From Oceanospirillaceae bacterium (GTDB lineage Bacteria; Pseudomonadota; Gammaproteobacteria; Pseudomonadales; Balneatricaceae): DNA of 64,000 bases. Below the pieces are notes generated by a model. The model did no database searches. It was given only the letters and a program-made list of their open reading frames with translations, and was not told the origin of the DNA. The DNA lies in assembly GCA_013215375.1 (NCBI GenBank), contig JABSRB010000018.1, forward strand, positions 1 to 64,000. Direction: 5' to 3'. Made by a program: the position numbers and the translations under genes. Of the stretch, positions 8,481-17,340 are shown in pieces; the first letter of the stretch is position 1; the number at the start of each line of letters is the position of its first letter.

Positions 8481-10151
8481 ATGGCAGAAACTACTCAGGC
8501 ACAAGTCGCTAAGGGAAACATGATGGTAGGCTTTAATAAGCTATCATTGATGCGACAGCTTGGTTTAATGGTTGGCTTGGCTGCAAGTATTGCGATTGGT
8601 TTTGCGATAGTGCTGTGGTCAAAGACGCCAGATCAACGTGTGCTTTTCTCCAATTTGTCTTTTGCCGATGCCAATCAAGTCATAGAACAGCTAAAAGTTT
8701 ATAATATTCCCTATAGTTTTGAAGCAGACGGCAGAGCAATATTAGTGCCAGAAGCAAGTGTGAGCCAGGCGAGGTTACAACTTGCAGCTGATGGTATTAG
8801 TTTTGACAGGACCGTAGGATTTGAAATACTCGATAATACCGACAGTTTAGGCTCAAGTCAGTTTATGGAGAATGCTCGCTATCGCCGTGGTCTAGAAGGT
8901 GAGTTGGCGCGAACTATATCAAGTTTAGTGGCTGTCAGGCATGCCAGAGTCCACTTGGCTATCCCAAAGGAATCAGTGTTCGTTAGAGAGCGAAAAAAGC
9001 CTACCGCGTCAGTTTTTGTAGAGTTGTTTTCAGGTAGAAGACTTGAATCCGATCAGGTCAGTGCCATTGCTAACTTAGTTGCGTCCTCTATTAGCTCGCT
9101 CAGTGAAAAAGATGTAACGGTGGTGGATCAGCGCGGACGCATGCTTAATGGAAAGGAACGTAACTCTGATTTGTTACTTGCTGGAAAACAGCTAGAATAT
9201 AGCATGAAGATAGAGCAGAATTTGTTGGAAAGCGTCAATAATATTCTACTGCCTGTGGTCGGGCAAGGCCGCTTTAAAGCGCAAGTATCTGCAGAAATAG
9301 ATTTTACAGCAATAGAACAAACTGAAGAACTATATAATTCTGATCTTCCGGCCTTGCGTAGCGAGCAGACCTTAGATGAAAGTAGAGTGGGTAGTAAATT
9401 ACCACAGGGTGTACCTGGGGCTTTGTCTAATCAGCCTCCGGGGCCTAGTAGTGTTCCTGAAATTGCTAACGGTGCGGGTGGTTCTGGAGAAGGTGCTACA
9501 CCGGGCAGTTCGCGTAAACAAGCGACAAAAAACTACGAGCTGGATCGCAGTATTTCATATACAAAATCTCAAATGGGGCAAGTCAAACGCATCAGTGTGG
9601 CTGTGGTTATTGATGATTTGAAAGTGCCAGGTGCTGATGGCGCTGTAGTCACTAGGCCTTGGGCCGAAGCTGATATAGCCCGTTTGCGAATTTTGGTGCA
9701 AAGCGCGGTTGGTTACTCTGCGCAGCGTGGTGACCAAGTGAATGTTATCAACTCTCCCTTTGTTCCAGAAATTGCGATTGTTGATGAAGAGATCCCCCTA
9801 TATATGCAATCTTGGGTTTGGGATATCGCTAAACAAGTTGGAGCTGCGCTGTTCTTGTTGTTGATGGTTTTTGGTATATTACGACCTATATTAAAGAATT
9901 TGGTGACTACTGGTGTTCAGCCCGCTGCTATGGGTATGGGAGCTGCGGGTGAAGTTGCAGCTGAACTGGAGGGGCTGAATGCCGATGAGGTATCCGAGGA
10001 CTCGGTTACCTTTGGTGGGCGCGATGATGGCTTACTACCCACCCCTAATGAAAGTTTTGATTATCAAGTGAATTCGGTTAAAAGTATGATTGCCGAGGAT
10101 CCTGCTAAAGTTGCTCAAGCAGTGAAGCAGTGGGTAAAAGACGATGAGTGA
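8481..10151 (+). CDS. fliF: Flagellar MS-ring protein FliF
   Basis: A 556-residue inner-membrane protein that builds the MS ring, the base of the flagellar motor. The first membrane segment is at about 31-50, followed by YscJ-like ring-building domains (RVLFSNLSFADANQVIEQL). A low-complexity Gly/Pro-rich loop lies at about 300-345, and the second membrane segment is at about 447-468. The cytoplasmic C-terminal tail (NESFDYQVNSVKSMIAEDPAKVAQAVKQWV) is the part that binds FliG. It overlaps fliG by 8 bases, so the two are translationally linked. Confidence 0.96.
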   Translation: MAETTQAQVAKGNMMVGFNKLSLMRQLGLMVGLAASIAIGFAIVLWSKTPDQRVLFSNLSFADANQVIEQLKVYNIPYSFEADGRAILVPEASVSQARLQLAADGISFDRTVGFEILDNTDSLGSSQFMENARYRRGLEGELARTISSLVAVRHARVHLAIPKESVFVRERKKPTASVFVELFSGRRLESDQVSAIANLVASSISSLSEKDVTVVDQRGRMLNGKERNSDLLLAGKQLEYSMKIEQNLLESVNNILLPVVGQGRFKAQVSAEIDFTAIEQTEELYNSDLPALRSEQTLDESRVGSKLPQGVPGALSNQPPGPSSVPEIANGAGGSGEGATPGSSRKQATKNYELDRSISYTKSQMGQVKRISVAVVIDDLKVPGADGAVVTRPWAEADIARLRILVQSAVGYSAQRGDQVNVINSPFVPEIAIVDEEIPLYMQSWVWDIAKQVGAALFLLLMVFGILRPILKNLVTTGVQPAAMGMGAAGEVAAELEGLNADEVSEDSVTFGGRDDGLLPTPNESFDYQVNSVKSMIAEDPAKVAQAVKQWVKDDE

Positions 10152-11148
10152 TGTAGAAGTTGAATTAACGGATATAGAAAAAGCTGCTATCTTAATGATT
10201 AGTTTAGGGGAGGATGACGCCGCTGAAATTTTGCGTCATCTAGGGCCTAAAGAAGTACAAAAAATTGGCGTTGCGATGTCTAATTTAGACAATATAGCCC
10301 AGACCAGTGTTGAGTCTGTGGTTTCTGATTTTATGCATCTTGTGAGTGATCAGACCGGTATCGGTATCCATAACGATAAATATATCAGGCGTATGCTTAA
10401 TCAGGCGCTAGGTGATGAAAAAGCCAAAACCTTAATTGATCGCATTTTGATGAATACCAATACCTCAGGGTTGGATACTTTACGGTGGATGGAACCTCTT
10501 CAAGTCGCAGAATTAATCCGCTATGAGCATCCGCAAATCCAAGCAGTTGTTGTCTCTTACATTGATCCCGATCAAGCAGCGAGCGTGTTGAGTCACTTTG
10601 ATGATAAAGTGCGTCTAGATGTTATCTTACGTATTGCCTCGTTAGACCGTATACAACCCGCGGCACTGCAGGAACTAAATGATATGCTCGAGCAGCAATT
10701 CAGCGGTGGTAGTGGTCAGTCTTCCAGAACCTTGGGGGGTGTCAAGCAAACGTCTGATATCATGAACTACATTGACTCAGCACTTGAAGAAGAAGTCATG
10801 GTCGGTATTAAGGAAGTTGATGAGGGGCTTGCTGATCAGATTTCTGAAATGATGTTTGTGTTTGAGAATCTGATTGATGTAGATGATCGTGGAATTCAGG
10901 TGATGATGCGTGAAATCCAAACCGATCAATTGGTAATAGCGCTCAAAGGTGCTGATACCGCCATGCAGGAAAAAATCTTCAAGAATATGTCAAAACGTGC
11001 TGCTGACTTGCTCCGCGATGAGTTAGAGGCCAAAGGTCCAGTGCGCATGAGTGATGTAGAAGATGCACAAAAAGATATTTTGGCGATTGCCCGAAAACTA
11101 GCGGATGATGGTGAAATTATGTTAGGTGGTGGCGATGATATGGTCTAG
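10144..11148 (+). CDS. fliG: Flagellar motor switch protein FliG
   Basis: A 334-residue rotor protein that binds FliF through its N-terminal domain and takes torque from MotA through its charged C-terminal domain. Family motifs seen: EKAAILMISLGEDDAAEILRHLGPKEVQKIG, the middle-domain EHPQIQAVVVSYIDP (EHPQ motif), and C-terminal MMFVFENLIDVDDRGIQ and LRDELEAKGPVRMSDVE. Length is normal. It overlaps fliF and is followed by a 294-base spacer before fliH, much longer than usual inside this operon. Confidence 0.97.
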   Translation: MSDVEVELTDIEKAAILMISLGEDDAAEILRHLGPKEVQKIGVAMSNLDNIAQTSVESVVSDFMHLVSDQTGIGIHNDKYIRRMLNQALGDEKAKTLIDRILMNTNTSGLDTLRWMEPLQVAELIRYEHPQIQAVVVSYIDPDQAASVLSHFDDKVRLDVILRIASLDRIQPAALQELNDMLEQQFSGGSGQSSRTLGGVKQTSDIMNYIDSALEEEVMVGIKEVDEGLADQISEMMFVFENLIDVDDRGIQVMMREIQTDQLVIALKGADTAMQEKIFKNMSKRAADLLRDELEAKGPVRMSDVEDAQKDILAIARKLADDGEIMLGGGDDMV

Positions 11149-11232
11149 TTGTTGTATCCTACTTGGACCAATGGGTTCTCAGCGGTGATTAGTATGATTT
11201 CAGATCCTACAGCGATTTGAGAAATGCATGCT

Positions 11233-11258
11233 AAACCTAAGGTGCTGCTAAGGTTTTT
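11233..11258 (+). terminator. Weak hairpin with U-tract after fliG
   Basis: AAACCT and AGGTTT pair around a 12-base loop and run into TTTTTC. It may attenuate transcription between fliG and fliH. The 294-base spacer also holds an imperfect GGGTC...GACCC hairpin (about 11,285-11,324) and AGTATC/GATACT (11,406-11,423) just before fliH. Confidence 0.35.
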
Positions 11259-11442
11259 CAGCTTTCCATAAAATCAATATCTTGGGGTCGTAATCCACTA
11301 TAAGGCCTCAGATTGTGACCCTCTTTAAAGAATGGCCCTGAAGTTTCTAATATTATAAATGGCTGATCAATATTGTTTATGATTATAAGTGTGAATCAGT
11401 CTGTAAGTATCTTTAGTGATACTGTTAAATTGAGAATTTTTT

Positions 11443-12222
11443 ATGTCTGAAAAGCCTTCAATTAGAATACGCGCTTCTGAATCTAGCAGAAATTTGCAGT
11501 TCAGTTCATGGGTATTGCCTGAAGTCGGTAGTAGTCATGTTATTGGTCTAGAAACCAAAGAGGTATTGCCTGAAATTGATGAATCTCAAGTCACAGTACT
11601 TGAGGATGAGGTGGATTCTAGTGCGCACATGACGCTCGCTGATATTGAAGTCATCAGAGAGCAGGCGTATGAAGAAGGTTTTGCGAAAGGGCGAGAAGAC
11701 GGTTATAAATTCGGTGAGAAAGAAGGTGATCAGCGTGGTTTACAACAAGGGCTAGAGCAAGGGCAAAAACTGATTGATGCTAGGTTGGCTCTGTTGGAAA
11801 GCGCATTGATCTCCCTGCAGGATCCTCTTGAAGAACAGCGCGATAAAGTGTCTGAAGTGCTCGTTGAAATGGTAGAGCATGTGGCTGCTGCCGTCATAGA
11901 TTTTGAAGTAAAAGTTAACCCTGAAATAGTCACTAAAGCATTTGCGAGTGCCCTTGAGTTGTTGCCAAAACAGGCCCAAGAAGTGGTTATCAATGTTAAT
12001 CCAGCCGATAGAGAGTTAATCGAAGATGCTATTCCACGAAGAAATTCTCACTGGCAAGTAATCAATGATGACGATATTTCCCAAGGTGGTTGTACTATTA
12101 AAACGGGTGCTAGTTTGATTGAATTTCAGCTAGATAGTCGCTTTCAAGATGTGGTAGAACAATTGTACGAAAGACTTTATGAAGATCCTATTGATCAGCT
12201 CAATGATGATTCAGACTCATAG
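11443..12222 (+). CDS. fliH: Flagellar export apparatus protein FliH
   Basis: A 259-residue cytoplasmic stator of the flagellar export ATPase FliI. Residues about 75-110 carry the typical Gly-rich heptad-like helix (EEGFAKGREDGYKFGEKEGD, with GxxxG spacing). The C-terminal domain (VEMVEHVAAAVIDFEVKVNP... ELLPKQAQEVVINVNPADRELI... QGGCTIKTGASLIEFQLDSR) is the V-ATPase subunit E-like part that binds FliI. The start ATG 11443 has only a weak ribosome site (GAGAA). It is followed by a 254-base spacer containing a repeat element. Confidence 0.93.
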   Translation: MSEKPSIRIRASESSRNLQFSSWVLPEVGSSHVIGLETKEVLPEIDESQVTVLEDEVDSSAHMTLADIEVIREQAYEEGFAKGREDGYKFGEKEGDQRGLQQGLEQGQKLIDARLALLESALISLQDPLEEQRDKVSEVLVEMVEHVAAAVIDFEVKVNPEIVTKAFASALELLPKQAQEVVINVNPADRELIEDAIPRRNSHWQVINDDDISQGGCTIKTGASLIEFQLDSRFQDVVEQLYERLYEDPIDQLNDDSDS

Positions 12223-12293
12223 TCTTGTTTCGTTTCTAAGTGCAGTAATGATATCAAAGGATTAAGCTTCCAATCAGTGTAGTTAGTTTTATC

Positions 12294-12436
12294 CTGAAAC
12301 GGGGCCGTAGCGAGGCTGATCCAATCGTTCGAGATGTGCAATACTAGATATGGACGTTTGGTTGTTCCAAATAACTGTATCTAGTGGTGTGCAGATCGAA
12401 TGGTTGGGGCAGTCGCAGTAGGCATCTGTTTTTTGA
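12294..12436. repeat. Intergenic repeat element, copy A (between fliH and fliI)
   Basis: About 143 bases that match a second copy at 41,546-41,688, roughly 85% identical by eye over the first ~130 bases, including the 18-base run GTAGCGAGGCTGATCCAA and the hairpin loop region. Its centre can fold as ACTAGATA ... TATCTAGT enclosing TTTGG-TTGTT-CCAAA. The left end has CTGAAAC as in copy B, but the right end is degraded. No ORF fits it. The two copies have opposite orientation relative to the operons that hold them. Confidence 0.85.
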
Positions 12437-12476
12437 TGGAAACTAGTTAGCTAATATAGATAAATGGATTAGTGTT

Positions 12477-13832
12477 TTGAGCCTCTTAGATAAAATAAAT
12501 AAACTCTCCTCTGCTCTTGTTAAACCGGTGCCTAAAATTGAAGGGCATATCGTGCGTTTAATAGGGATGACTATTGAGGCGCGAGGCCTTCAAGTTGCGA
12601 TTGGTGATAACTGCCAAATTATATTAGACGATCAAGAGAGTATTGAGGCCGAGGTCGTTGGTTTTTCGGGCGATAGTATCTTTTTGATGCCATTGCAGCC
12701 TGTAGAGGGCCTAGTGGCGGGTGCCAGAGTTATACCTATGGGTGCAAGTAGAGATGTGCCTGTCGGTAATGCGCTGTTAGGTAGGGTTATCAATGGCGTA
12801 GGTGAGCCGCTGGACTCTCTTGGTCCGATTAACGCTGAGCAGAGAGTGTCTCTTGCGGGCGAGACTATAAATCCCCTAGATAGATTTCCCATTAGCGAGC
12901 CTCTCAATGTGGGCATTCGCGCTATAAATGCACTGCTTACCGTAGGTAAAGGTCAGCGTATTGGTTTGTTTGCGGGGTCCGGAGTTGGAAAGTCAGTGCT
13001 GCTAGGGATGATGACTAGATCAACGGATGCTGATATTACGGTGGTAGGGCTCATTGGGGAGCGTGGCCGTGAAGTTAAAGAGTTTATCGATCATAATTTG
13101 GGTGCAGAGGGCTTGGCCAAAGCAGTGGTTGTGGCCTCTCCTGCGGATGATTCGCCACTAATGCGTTTAAGAGCGTCTCAATTATGTACCAGAATTGCTG
13201 AGTATTATCGAGCAGAAGGTAAAAGCGTACTACTATTGGTCGATTCTTTGACTCGATATGCCCAAGCTCAGCGTGAAATTGCGCTGGCTATTGGCGAACC
13301 ACCCGCCACGAAAGGGTATCCACCCTCTGTATTTTCAAAATTACCTAAATTAGTAGAGCGAGCTGGTAATGATGCGACAGGTAAGGGCTCTATTACCGCT
13401 TTTTATACGGTACTTACGGAAGGTGATGACCAGCAAGACCCAATCGCTGATGCGGCGCGTGCTATTTTGGATGGGCATATTGTTTTATCCCGATCTCTGG
13501 CTGAGCAGGGGCATTATCCTGCTATTGATGTCGAGGCATCTATCAGCAGGGCGATGCCGCAAATTGTTGATGAGACGCAGTTAAATGCTGCAATGCGCTT
13601 TAGGCAGCTGATGTCTAAATACACTCAAAATGAAGACTTAATCGCGATCGGGGCCTATGTGGCTGGCAGTGATCCTGATACAGATACTGCGATAAGTTCT
13701 ATGCCCACGATGAAAAAATTTTTGCAGCAGGGGTTGCGTGAATCGGTGAATATGCGCGAGTCTCAGCAGTGGCTACATGTGGCGTTACAGCCAGTGGAGC
13801 CTGTCGCTCAATCGACAGTGGCGCCTAAGTGA
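12477..13832 (+). CDS. fliI: Flagellum-specific ATPase FliI
   Basis: A 451-residue F1-beta-like ATPase that energises export of rod, hook and filament subunits. Walker A GLFAGSGVGKSVL near residue 166; Walker B VLLLVDSLTRYAQAQREIALAIGEPPATKGYPPSVF with the family signature; C-terminal helical chaperone-binding domain. The start is TTG 12477, set by GGATTAG upstream and by alignment of the N-terminal VRLIGMTIEARG region; the next in-frame ATG would cut into the N-terminal barrel. Its stop codon overlaps the GTG start of fliJ. Confidence 0.95.
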   Translation: MSLLDKINKLSSALVKPVPKIEGHIVRLIGMTIEARGLQVAIGDNCQIILDDQESIEAEVVGFSGDSIFLMPLQPVEGLVAGARVIPMGASRDVPVGNALLGRVINGVGEPLDSLGPINAEQRVSLAGETINPLDRFPISEPLNVGIRAINALLTVGKGQRIGLFAGSGVGKSVLLGMMTRSTDADITVVGLIGERGREVKEFIDHNLGAEGLAKAVVVASPADDSPLMRLRASQLCTRIAEYYRAEGKSVLLLVDSLTRYAQAQREIALAIGEPPATKGYPPSVFSKLPKLVERAGNDATGKGSITAFYTVLTEGDDQQDPIADAARAILDGHIVLSRSLAEQGHYPAIDVEASISRAMPQIVDETQLNAAMRFRQLMSKYTQNEDLIAIGAYVAGSDPDTDTAISSMPTMKKFLQQGLRESVNMRESQQWLHVALQPVEPVAQSTVAPK

Positions 13833-14287
13833 AGAAAAAAAGATCAGCCAGACTGGGGATAGTTGCCGATCTGGAAGAGCGTAAAAGAAAGCAGGCTGAT
13901 CAGTTTTTGGCGGAGCACGTTAAACGCGTAGAAAATGATAAGGTTCAACTGTTGCAGTTGGAGACCTATTTAGTCGAATATCAACAGCAGTACAAAGTTA
14001 CCTGTGCAAATGGAATTAGTGTACAAAGCTTGATGAGTTATCAGAATTTTATGGCGAAAGTTGGTAGGGTCATTGATCAGCATAAGGTTTCTATGAAAGT
14101 TAACCTAGAGCAGTTGCAGGGGGTGAAAGTTTATTGGAGTAAGGTGTGTGCTCGTCAAAATGCAGTAGACTCCCTGATTGTAAAGCTGAAGAATAAAGAA
14201 CAATATGCCGCTGATAAAGCTTTGCAGCAACTTATTGATGAGGCATCGCTGCAAAATTTTAATAAATCACCAAATAGTAGGGCGTGA
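13829..14287 (+). CDS. fliJ: Flagellar export protein FliJ
   Basis: A 152-residue, almost wholly helical and highly charged protein that matches FliJ by size, coiled-coil character and position after fliI. FliJ sits in the FliI ring and helps open the export gate. The start is GTG 13829, overlapping the fliI stop. Sequence conservation in this family is low, so the assignment relies partly on context. Confidence 0.88.
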   Translation: MKKKRSARLGIVADLEERKRKQADQFLAEHVKRVENDKVQLLQLETYLVEYQQQYKVTCANGISVQSLMSYQNFMAKVGRVIDQHKVSMKVNLEQLQGVKVYWSKVCARQNAVDSLIVKLKNKEQYAADKALQQLIDEASLQNFNKSPNSRA

Positions 14288-14342
14288 TGTTAGCTTGATG
14301 AGTGAAGTGATTTTAAAATCTTTAAAGTATATTTATAAGTAG

Positions 14343-14359
14343 TTGGCATTAATGTTGCT
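14343..14359 (+). promoter_or_regulatory. Sigma-54 promoter of fliK
   Basis: TTGGCATTAATGTTGCT has the -24 GG and -12 GC exactly 10 bases apart. It lies 36 bases before the fliK start codon. It gives fliK and the genes after it an entry point separate from the fliE promoter, consistent with FleR-type control. Confidence 0.8.
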
Positions 14360-14394
14360 TTAATTATGTATTCGTAAATTAATGGAATGTTATT

Positions 14395-16416
14395 ATGGCG
14401 ACACCAATACTATCTGTCTCTGCCCCTGTATCTGCAGAGCTAGTCTCTACACCTTCTGTCGTAGCCAATAGCTTCGCCAATGACTCTCATAATGCATTTA
14501 GATCAGAATTGAACCGTGCTGCTGATCAATCGAAAAAAATTCAATCATCTTCACAAAGTCATGATAAAGCCAGTTCAGAGGGTGGAAAAGCATCGTCTCA
14601 TGTTGCAAAAAATGCTGAAGATATAAAAACTCAGACTAAATCCAACAAAACCATCGCAACAGAAAAAACGTCGACACCAACAGTTAGTACCAGCGTTAAT
14701 GATTCTGACAACAGTGTTGAGCAGTCTGTTGTAGCGCAGCCCCAGCAAACCAATCAAACACCCTCGCAAGAGGTAGAAAACGGACAGATGTTGCCGTTTT
14801 CTGGCGAGGCTTTGCCGCAACAAGTAGTCTTGGATATTGCTGTTGAGCACTTAGATGGCAAAGATTTGGCTAAAATGCCTGTCACTCAAGCGCAGGCTCC
14901 TGTAGCGCCGATTACAGAGTTCGTTACACAGCTTGCGGGTGAGCAAGTGTTGCCTCTGGCTGAAGTGATGCAATCCGAAACAGTGAGCAAAGAAGGAAGT
15001 CGTACACCGAGTAATAGTCCTTTAAAAGAAGTGGCCGGTTTATCCCCTCAAGTGACAGCTACCACCGCTCAAACGATCCCTCCTGTTGTTGCTAATGGAG
15101 ATCCTGTAGCAAATAGAGGCTCTATAGCAAATAGTGTATTGAATAACGCACCAGAGATAGCTGCGATTGTTAGTGATAAACCGATTGATAGCTCTGTTAC
15201 TCAAACGATCCCAGCCCCCGTTGAAAAAACACCAGTAGTTGCTACTGGTAATAATCCGCCGAAGATCGCCGCTATTAACGCTGGAACTACAGAAAAGATA
15301 AACGACAGCGCTGCTAATACTCTGGTAACTGATAATGTGACAGTGGAAGTTGTAAAAGCAAGTGCAATCGTCACTAATGAAAACGTACAGCCCTCTGCTA
15401 CCGTAGAAGCAAACTCTTTAGTAACGGGAGCTGCTAAGACCGGTCTGTTGACTGCATCACCGGATCAGCAACTGGTAGGTGCTTCGGAGTCGCTCTTAAA
15501 AACTAATAAAGTGACGATTGATTTAACTGAGCGAGTTCAAACCACTGAGCTTGCAGATAACAGCGTTAAAGAGACGGTGAAAAGGTCAGAAACGATAGGG
15601 CCTATTACTAAACAAGCGAGTATTTCCCAGCAAGAAATTAACCCCAAGCAAAATGATGTTGTGGTGTCAGGGAAAACTGAGCAGTCAATTGTGGGTGATA
15701 AAGCAGTCGTTGAGGGGGGTGTAAGAACGACTTCTAATACGGTGCTGCAAGCAGTACAGAATAGTGCAACAGCGACGTTAGTACCAGCTATCGGCCAAAG
15801 TGAGCAAAGTGCCTCACTGAATCAGTATCTAGAGAAAATGCGTGCGGGCGTAGATCCGTTAACTGCCGAGAAAAATAGCGAAGACTTAGCGAATTCAAAG
15901 ATAGCGGTAACAAAACTTCCCGATTCATTAACACAGCTCAGTAATCTGCAAAATAGTTTACGTACCAATAGCCCAGTGCAAATGCAGATGCCAGTGGGTA
16001 CACCTCCTACTGCGGCTAATTGGAGTTCTTCCATTGCTGATAAGGTCTTTATAGCAGCGTCGCAAAATCTAAGGGTGGTCAATATCCAATTAGACCCCCC
16101 AGAGTTGGGTGCCTTGCAGGTAAGGTTGCAAATATCAGGCCCTGATCAGCAGCTAAGTGCAACTTTTAGCTCTCCAAATGGAGCGGTTAGGGATGTATTG
16201 GAGCAACAGTTACCAAGACTGAGGGAAATGTTGGCTGAGCAGGGGATTAACCTAGGTGAGGCTTCTGTGAGTGATCAGAGGGCCGACAACAGTCGGCGTT
16301 CAGATGTTGATGAGAGAGGCTCCTCTGGTGACTATGCTGATAGTGAGGAGGGCGCTGCTGAATTTAACCCTTTAAATAGCCAGGGCACATTGTCACTGGT
16401 TGATTTCTACGCTTGA
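14395..16416 (+). CDS. fliK: Flagellar hook-length control protein FliK
   Basis: A 673-residue secreted molecular ruler. About 530 N-terminal residues are low-complexity, rich in Thr, Ser, Ala, Val and Gln, as expected for the elongated measuring part. The conserved C-terminal domain (about 545-640) has VVNIQLDPPELGALQVRLQ and a following LREMLAEQGINLGEASVS, which switch export specificity. It is long for the family, which varies widely. It has its own sigma-54 promoter and ends in a good terminator. Confidence 0.92.
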   Translation: MATPILSVSAPVSAELVSTPSVVANSFANDSHNAFRSELNRAADQSKKIQSSSQSHDKASSEGGKASSHVAKNAEDIKTQTKSNKTIATEKTSTPTVSTSVNDSDNSVEQSVVAQPQQTNQTPSQEVENGQMLPFSGEALPQQVVLDIAVEHLDGKDLAKMPVTQAQAPVAPITEFVTQLAGEQVLPLAEVMQSETVSKEGSRTPSNSPLKEVAGLSPQVTATTAQTIPPVVANGDPVANRGSIANSVLNNAPEIAAIVSDKPIDSSVTQTIPAPVEKTPVVATGNNPPKIAAINAGTTEKINDSAANTLVTDNVTVEVVKASAIVTNENVQPSATVEANSLVTGAAKTGLLTASPDQQLVGASESLLKTNKVTIDLTERVQTTELADNSVKETVKRSETIGPITKQASISQQEINPKQNDVVVSGKTEQSIVGDKAVVEGGVRTTSNTVLQAVQNSATATLVPAIGQSEQSASLNQYLEKMRAGVDPLTAEKNSEDLANSKIAVTKLPDSLTQLSNLQNSLRTNSPVQMQMPVGTPPTAANWSSSIADKVFIAASQNLRVVNIQLDPPELGALQVRLQISGPDQQLSATFSSPNGAVRDVLEQQLPRLREMLAEQGINLGEASVSDQRADNSRRSDVDERGSSGDYADSEEGAAEFNPLNSQGTLSLVDFYA

Positions 16417-16437
16417 TACTTTCTCAAAGATTAAATC

Positions 16438-16486
16438 TGGCTACCTTTGTTTGATTTTAAGGTAGCCAAGGATTTTGTTTTTTCGT
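16438..16486 (+). terminator. Rho-independent terminator after fliK
   Basis: TGGCTACCTT and AAGGTAGCCA form a perfect 10-base stem with an 11-base loop, followed by AGGATTTTGTTTTTT. It lies 22 bases after the fliK stop. fliL therefore probably has its own promoter in the 358-base gap. Confidence 0.85.
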
Positions 16487-16624
16487 TTAGTATAAAAATT
16501 GTTCAAACTTGGTAATTCCCTTAAAGCGCCCTTAAAATGGCTATCTGCAGCTAGTATTCGCTTTTTATTCAATAGTAATCTACATTATCAAAATATATTT
16601 AATATAAGATATCAGTGTCACTGG

Positions 16625-16650
16625 ATATAGTTCACTATAATGAGCTATAT
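16625..16650. promoter_or_regulatory. 26-bp near-palindrome upstream of fliL
   Basis: ATATAGTTCACTA is followed by TAATGAGCTATAT, its reverse complement at 11 of 13 positions. The centre contains TATAAT, a perfect -10 sequence, though no good -35 is visible. It could be an operator over a fliL promoter. Its spacing does not fit sigma-54. Confidence 0.4.
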
Positions 16651-16774
16651 TTACGTTTTATAAGGATTTATTGTTTTATTGAGGTGCTGGTAAGCTTTTT
16701 GAAAGGCTTATTGAGTATCGAGGCGATCGAAACCAAAAAACGCTCATTTAAAGTACATAGTTAAGGAATAAGCA

Positions 16775-17281
16775 ATGGCTGACAAAGATAAAGCAGACGA
16801 CGCACAAGAGGCGCCGCCAAAGTCCAAAAAAATGTTAATTATCATTATTGCAGCTGTGGTTGTGTTGTTAGGAGGAGGGGGGGCAGGATACTTCTTTTTA
16901 ATGGCAGGGGATGGAGAGGAAGAAATTGTCGAAGAGGTTCGGTTACCGGCAGTTTATACTAAAATACGCACCAAAAGTGGCCGTCCGATGTTTGTTTCAA
17001 CCTTGCTGTCTGATGATGATAAAACGCATTACTTGCAAGCTTATATCGTGGCTAAAAGTCGTGATCCAAAAGTAGCACCTGCGTTAGAAAAGCATATGCC
17101 ATTGATTGTATCCAAATTAAATACCATGTTTTCAACTCAGGAATTTGCTAAGCTAAGCACCCTTGAAGGGAAACAGAATTTACGCAGTGATGCCACCAAA
17201 TTGTTACAAAATATTATGCTGCAACGTATTGATATTAAGGGTGTTGAAGAAGTACTGTTTACCAATTTTGTTATGCAATAA
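16775..17281 (+). CDS. fliL: Flagellar basal body-associated protein FliL
   Basis: A 168-residue single-pass inner-membrane protein with a short charged N-terminus, a membrane segment at about 20-44 (MLIIIIAAVVVLLGGGGAGYFFLM) and a periplasmic domain that forms a ring around the stator units. The C-terminus ends in the typical VEEVLFTNFVMQ. ATG 16775 follows TAAGGAATAA. It is the first gene after the fliK terminator and is followed by fliM after 59 bases. Confidence 0.93.
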   Translation: MADKDKADDAQEAPPKSKKMLIIIIAAVVVLLGGGGAGYFFLMAGDGEEEIVEEVRLPAVYTKIRTKSGRPMFVSTLLSDDDKTHYLQAYIVAKSRDPKVAPALEKHMPLIVSKLNTMFSTQEFAKLSTLEGKQNLRSDATKLLQNIMLQRIDIKGVEEVLFTNFVMQ

Positions 17282-17340
17282 GAGCAGTAATCTAGAATGT
17301 TAAAAGTGATGATAAGTGGCCAAATAAGGCAGAAAACATA

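Noticed and set aside
16544-16565. TGGCTATCTGCAGC as a sigma-54 promoter for fliL
   Set aside because: GG and GC are 9 bases apart where 10 is required, and the -12 TTGC is absent.
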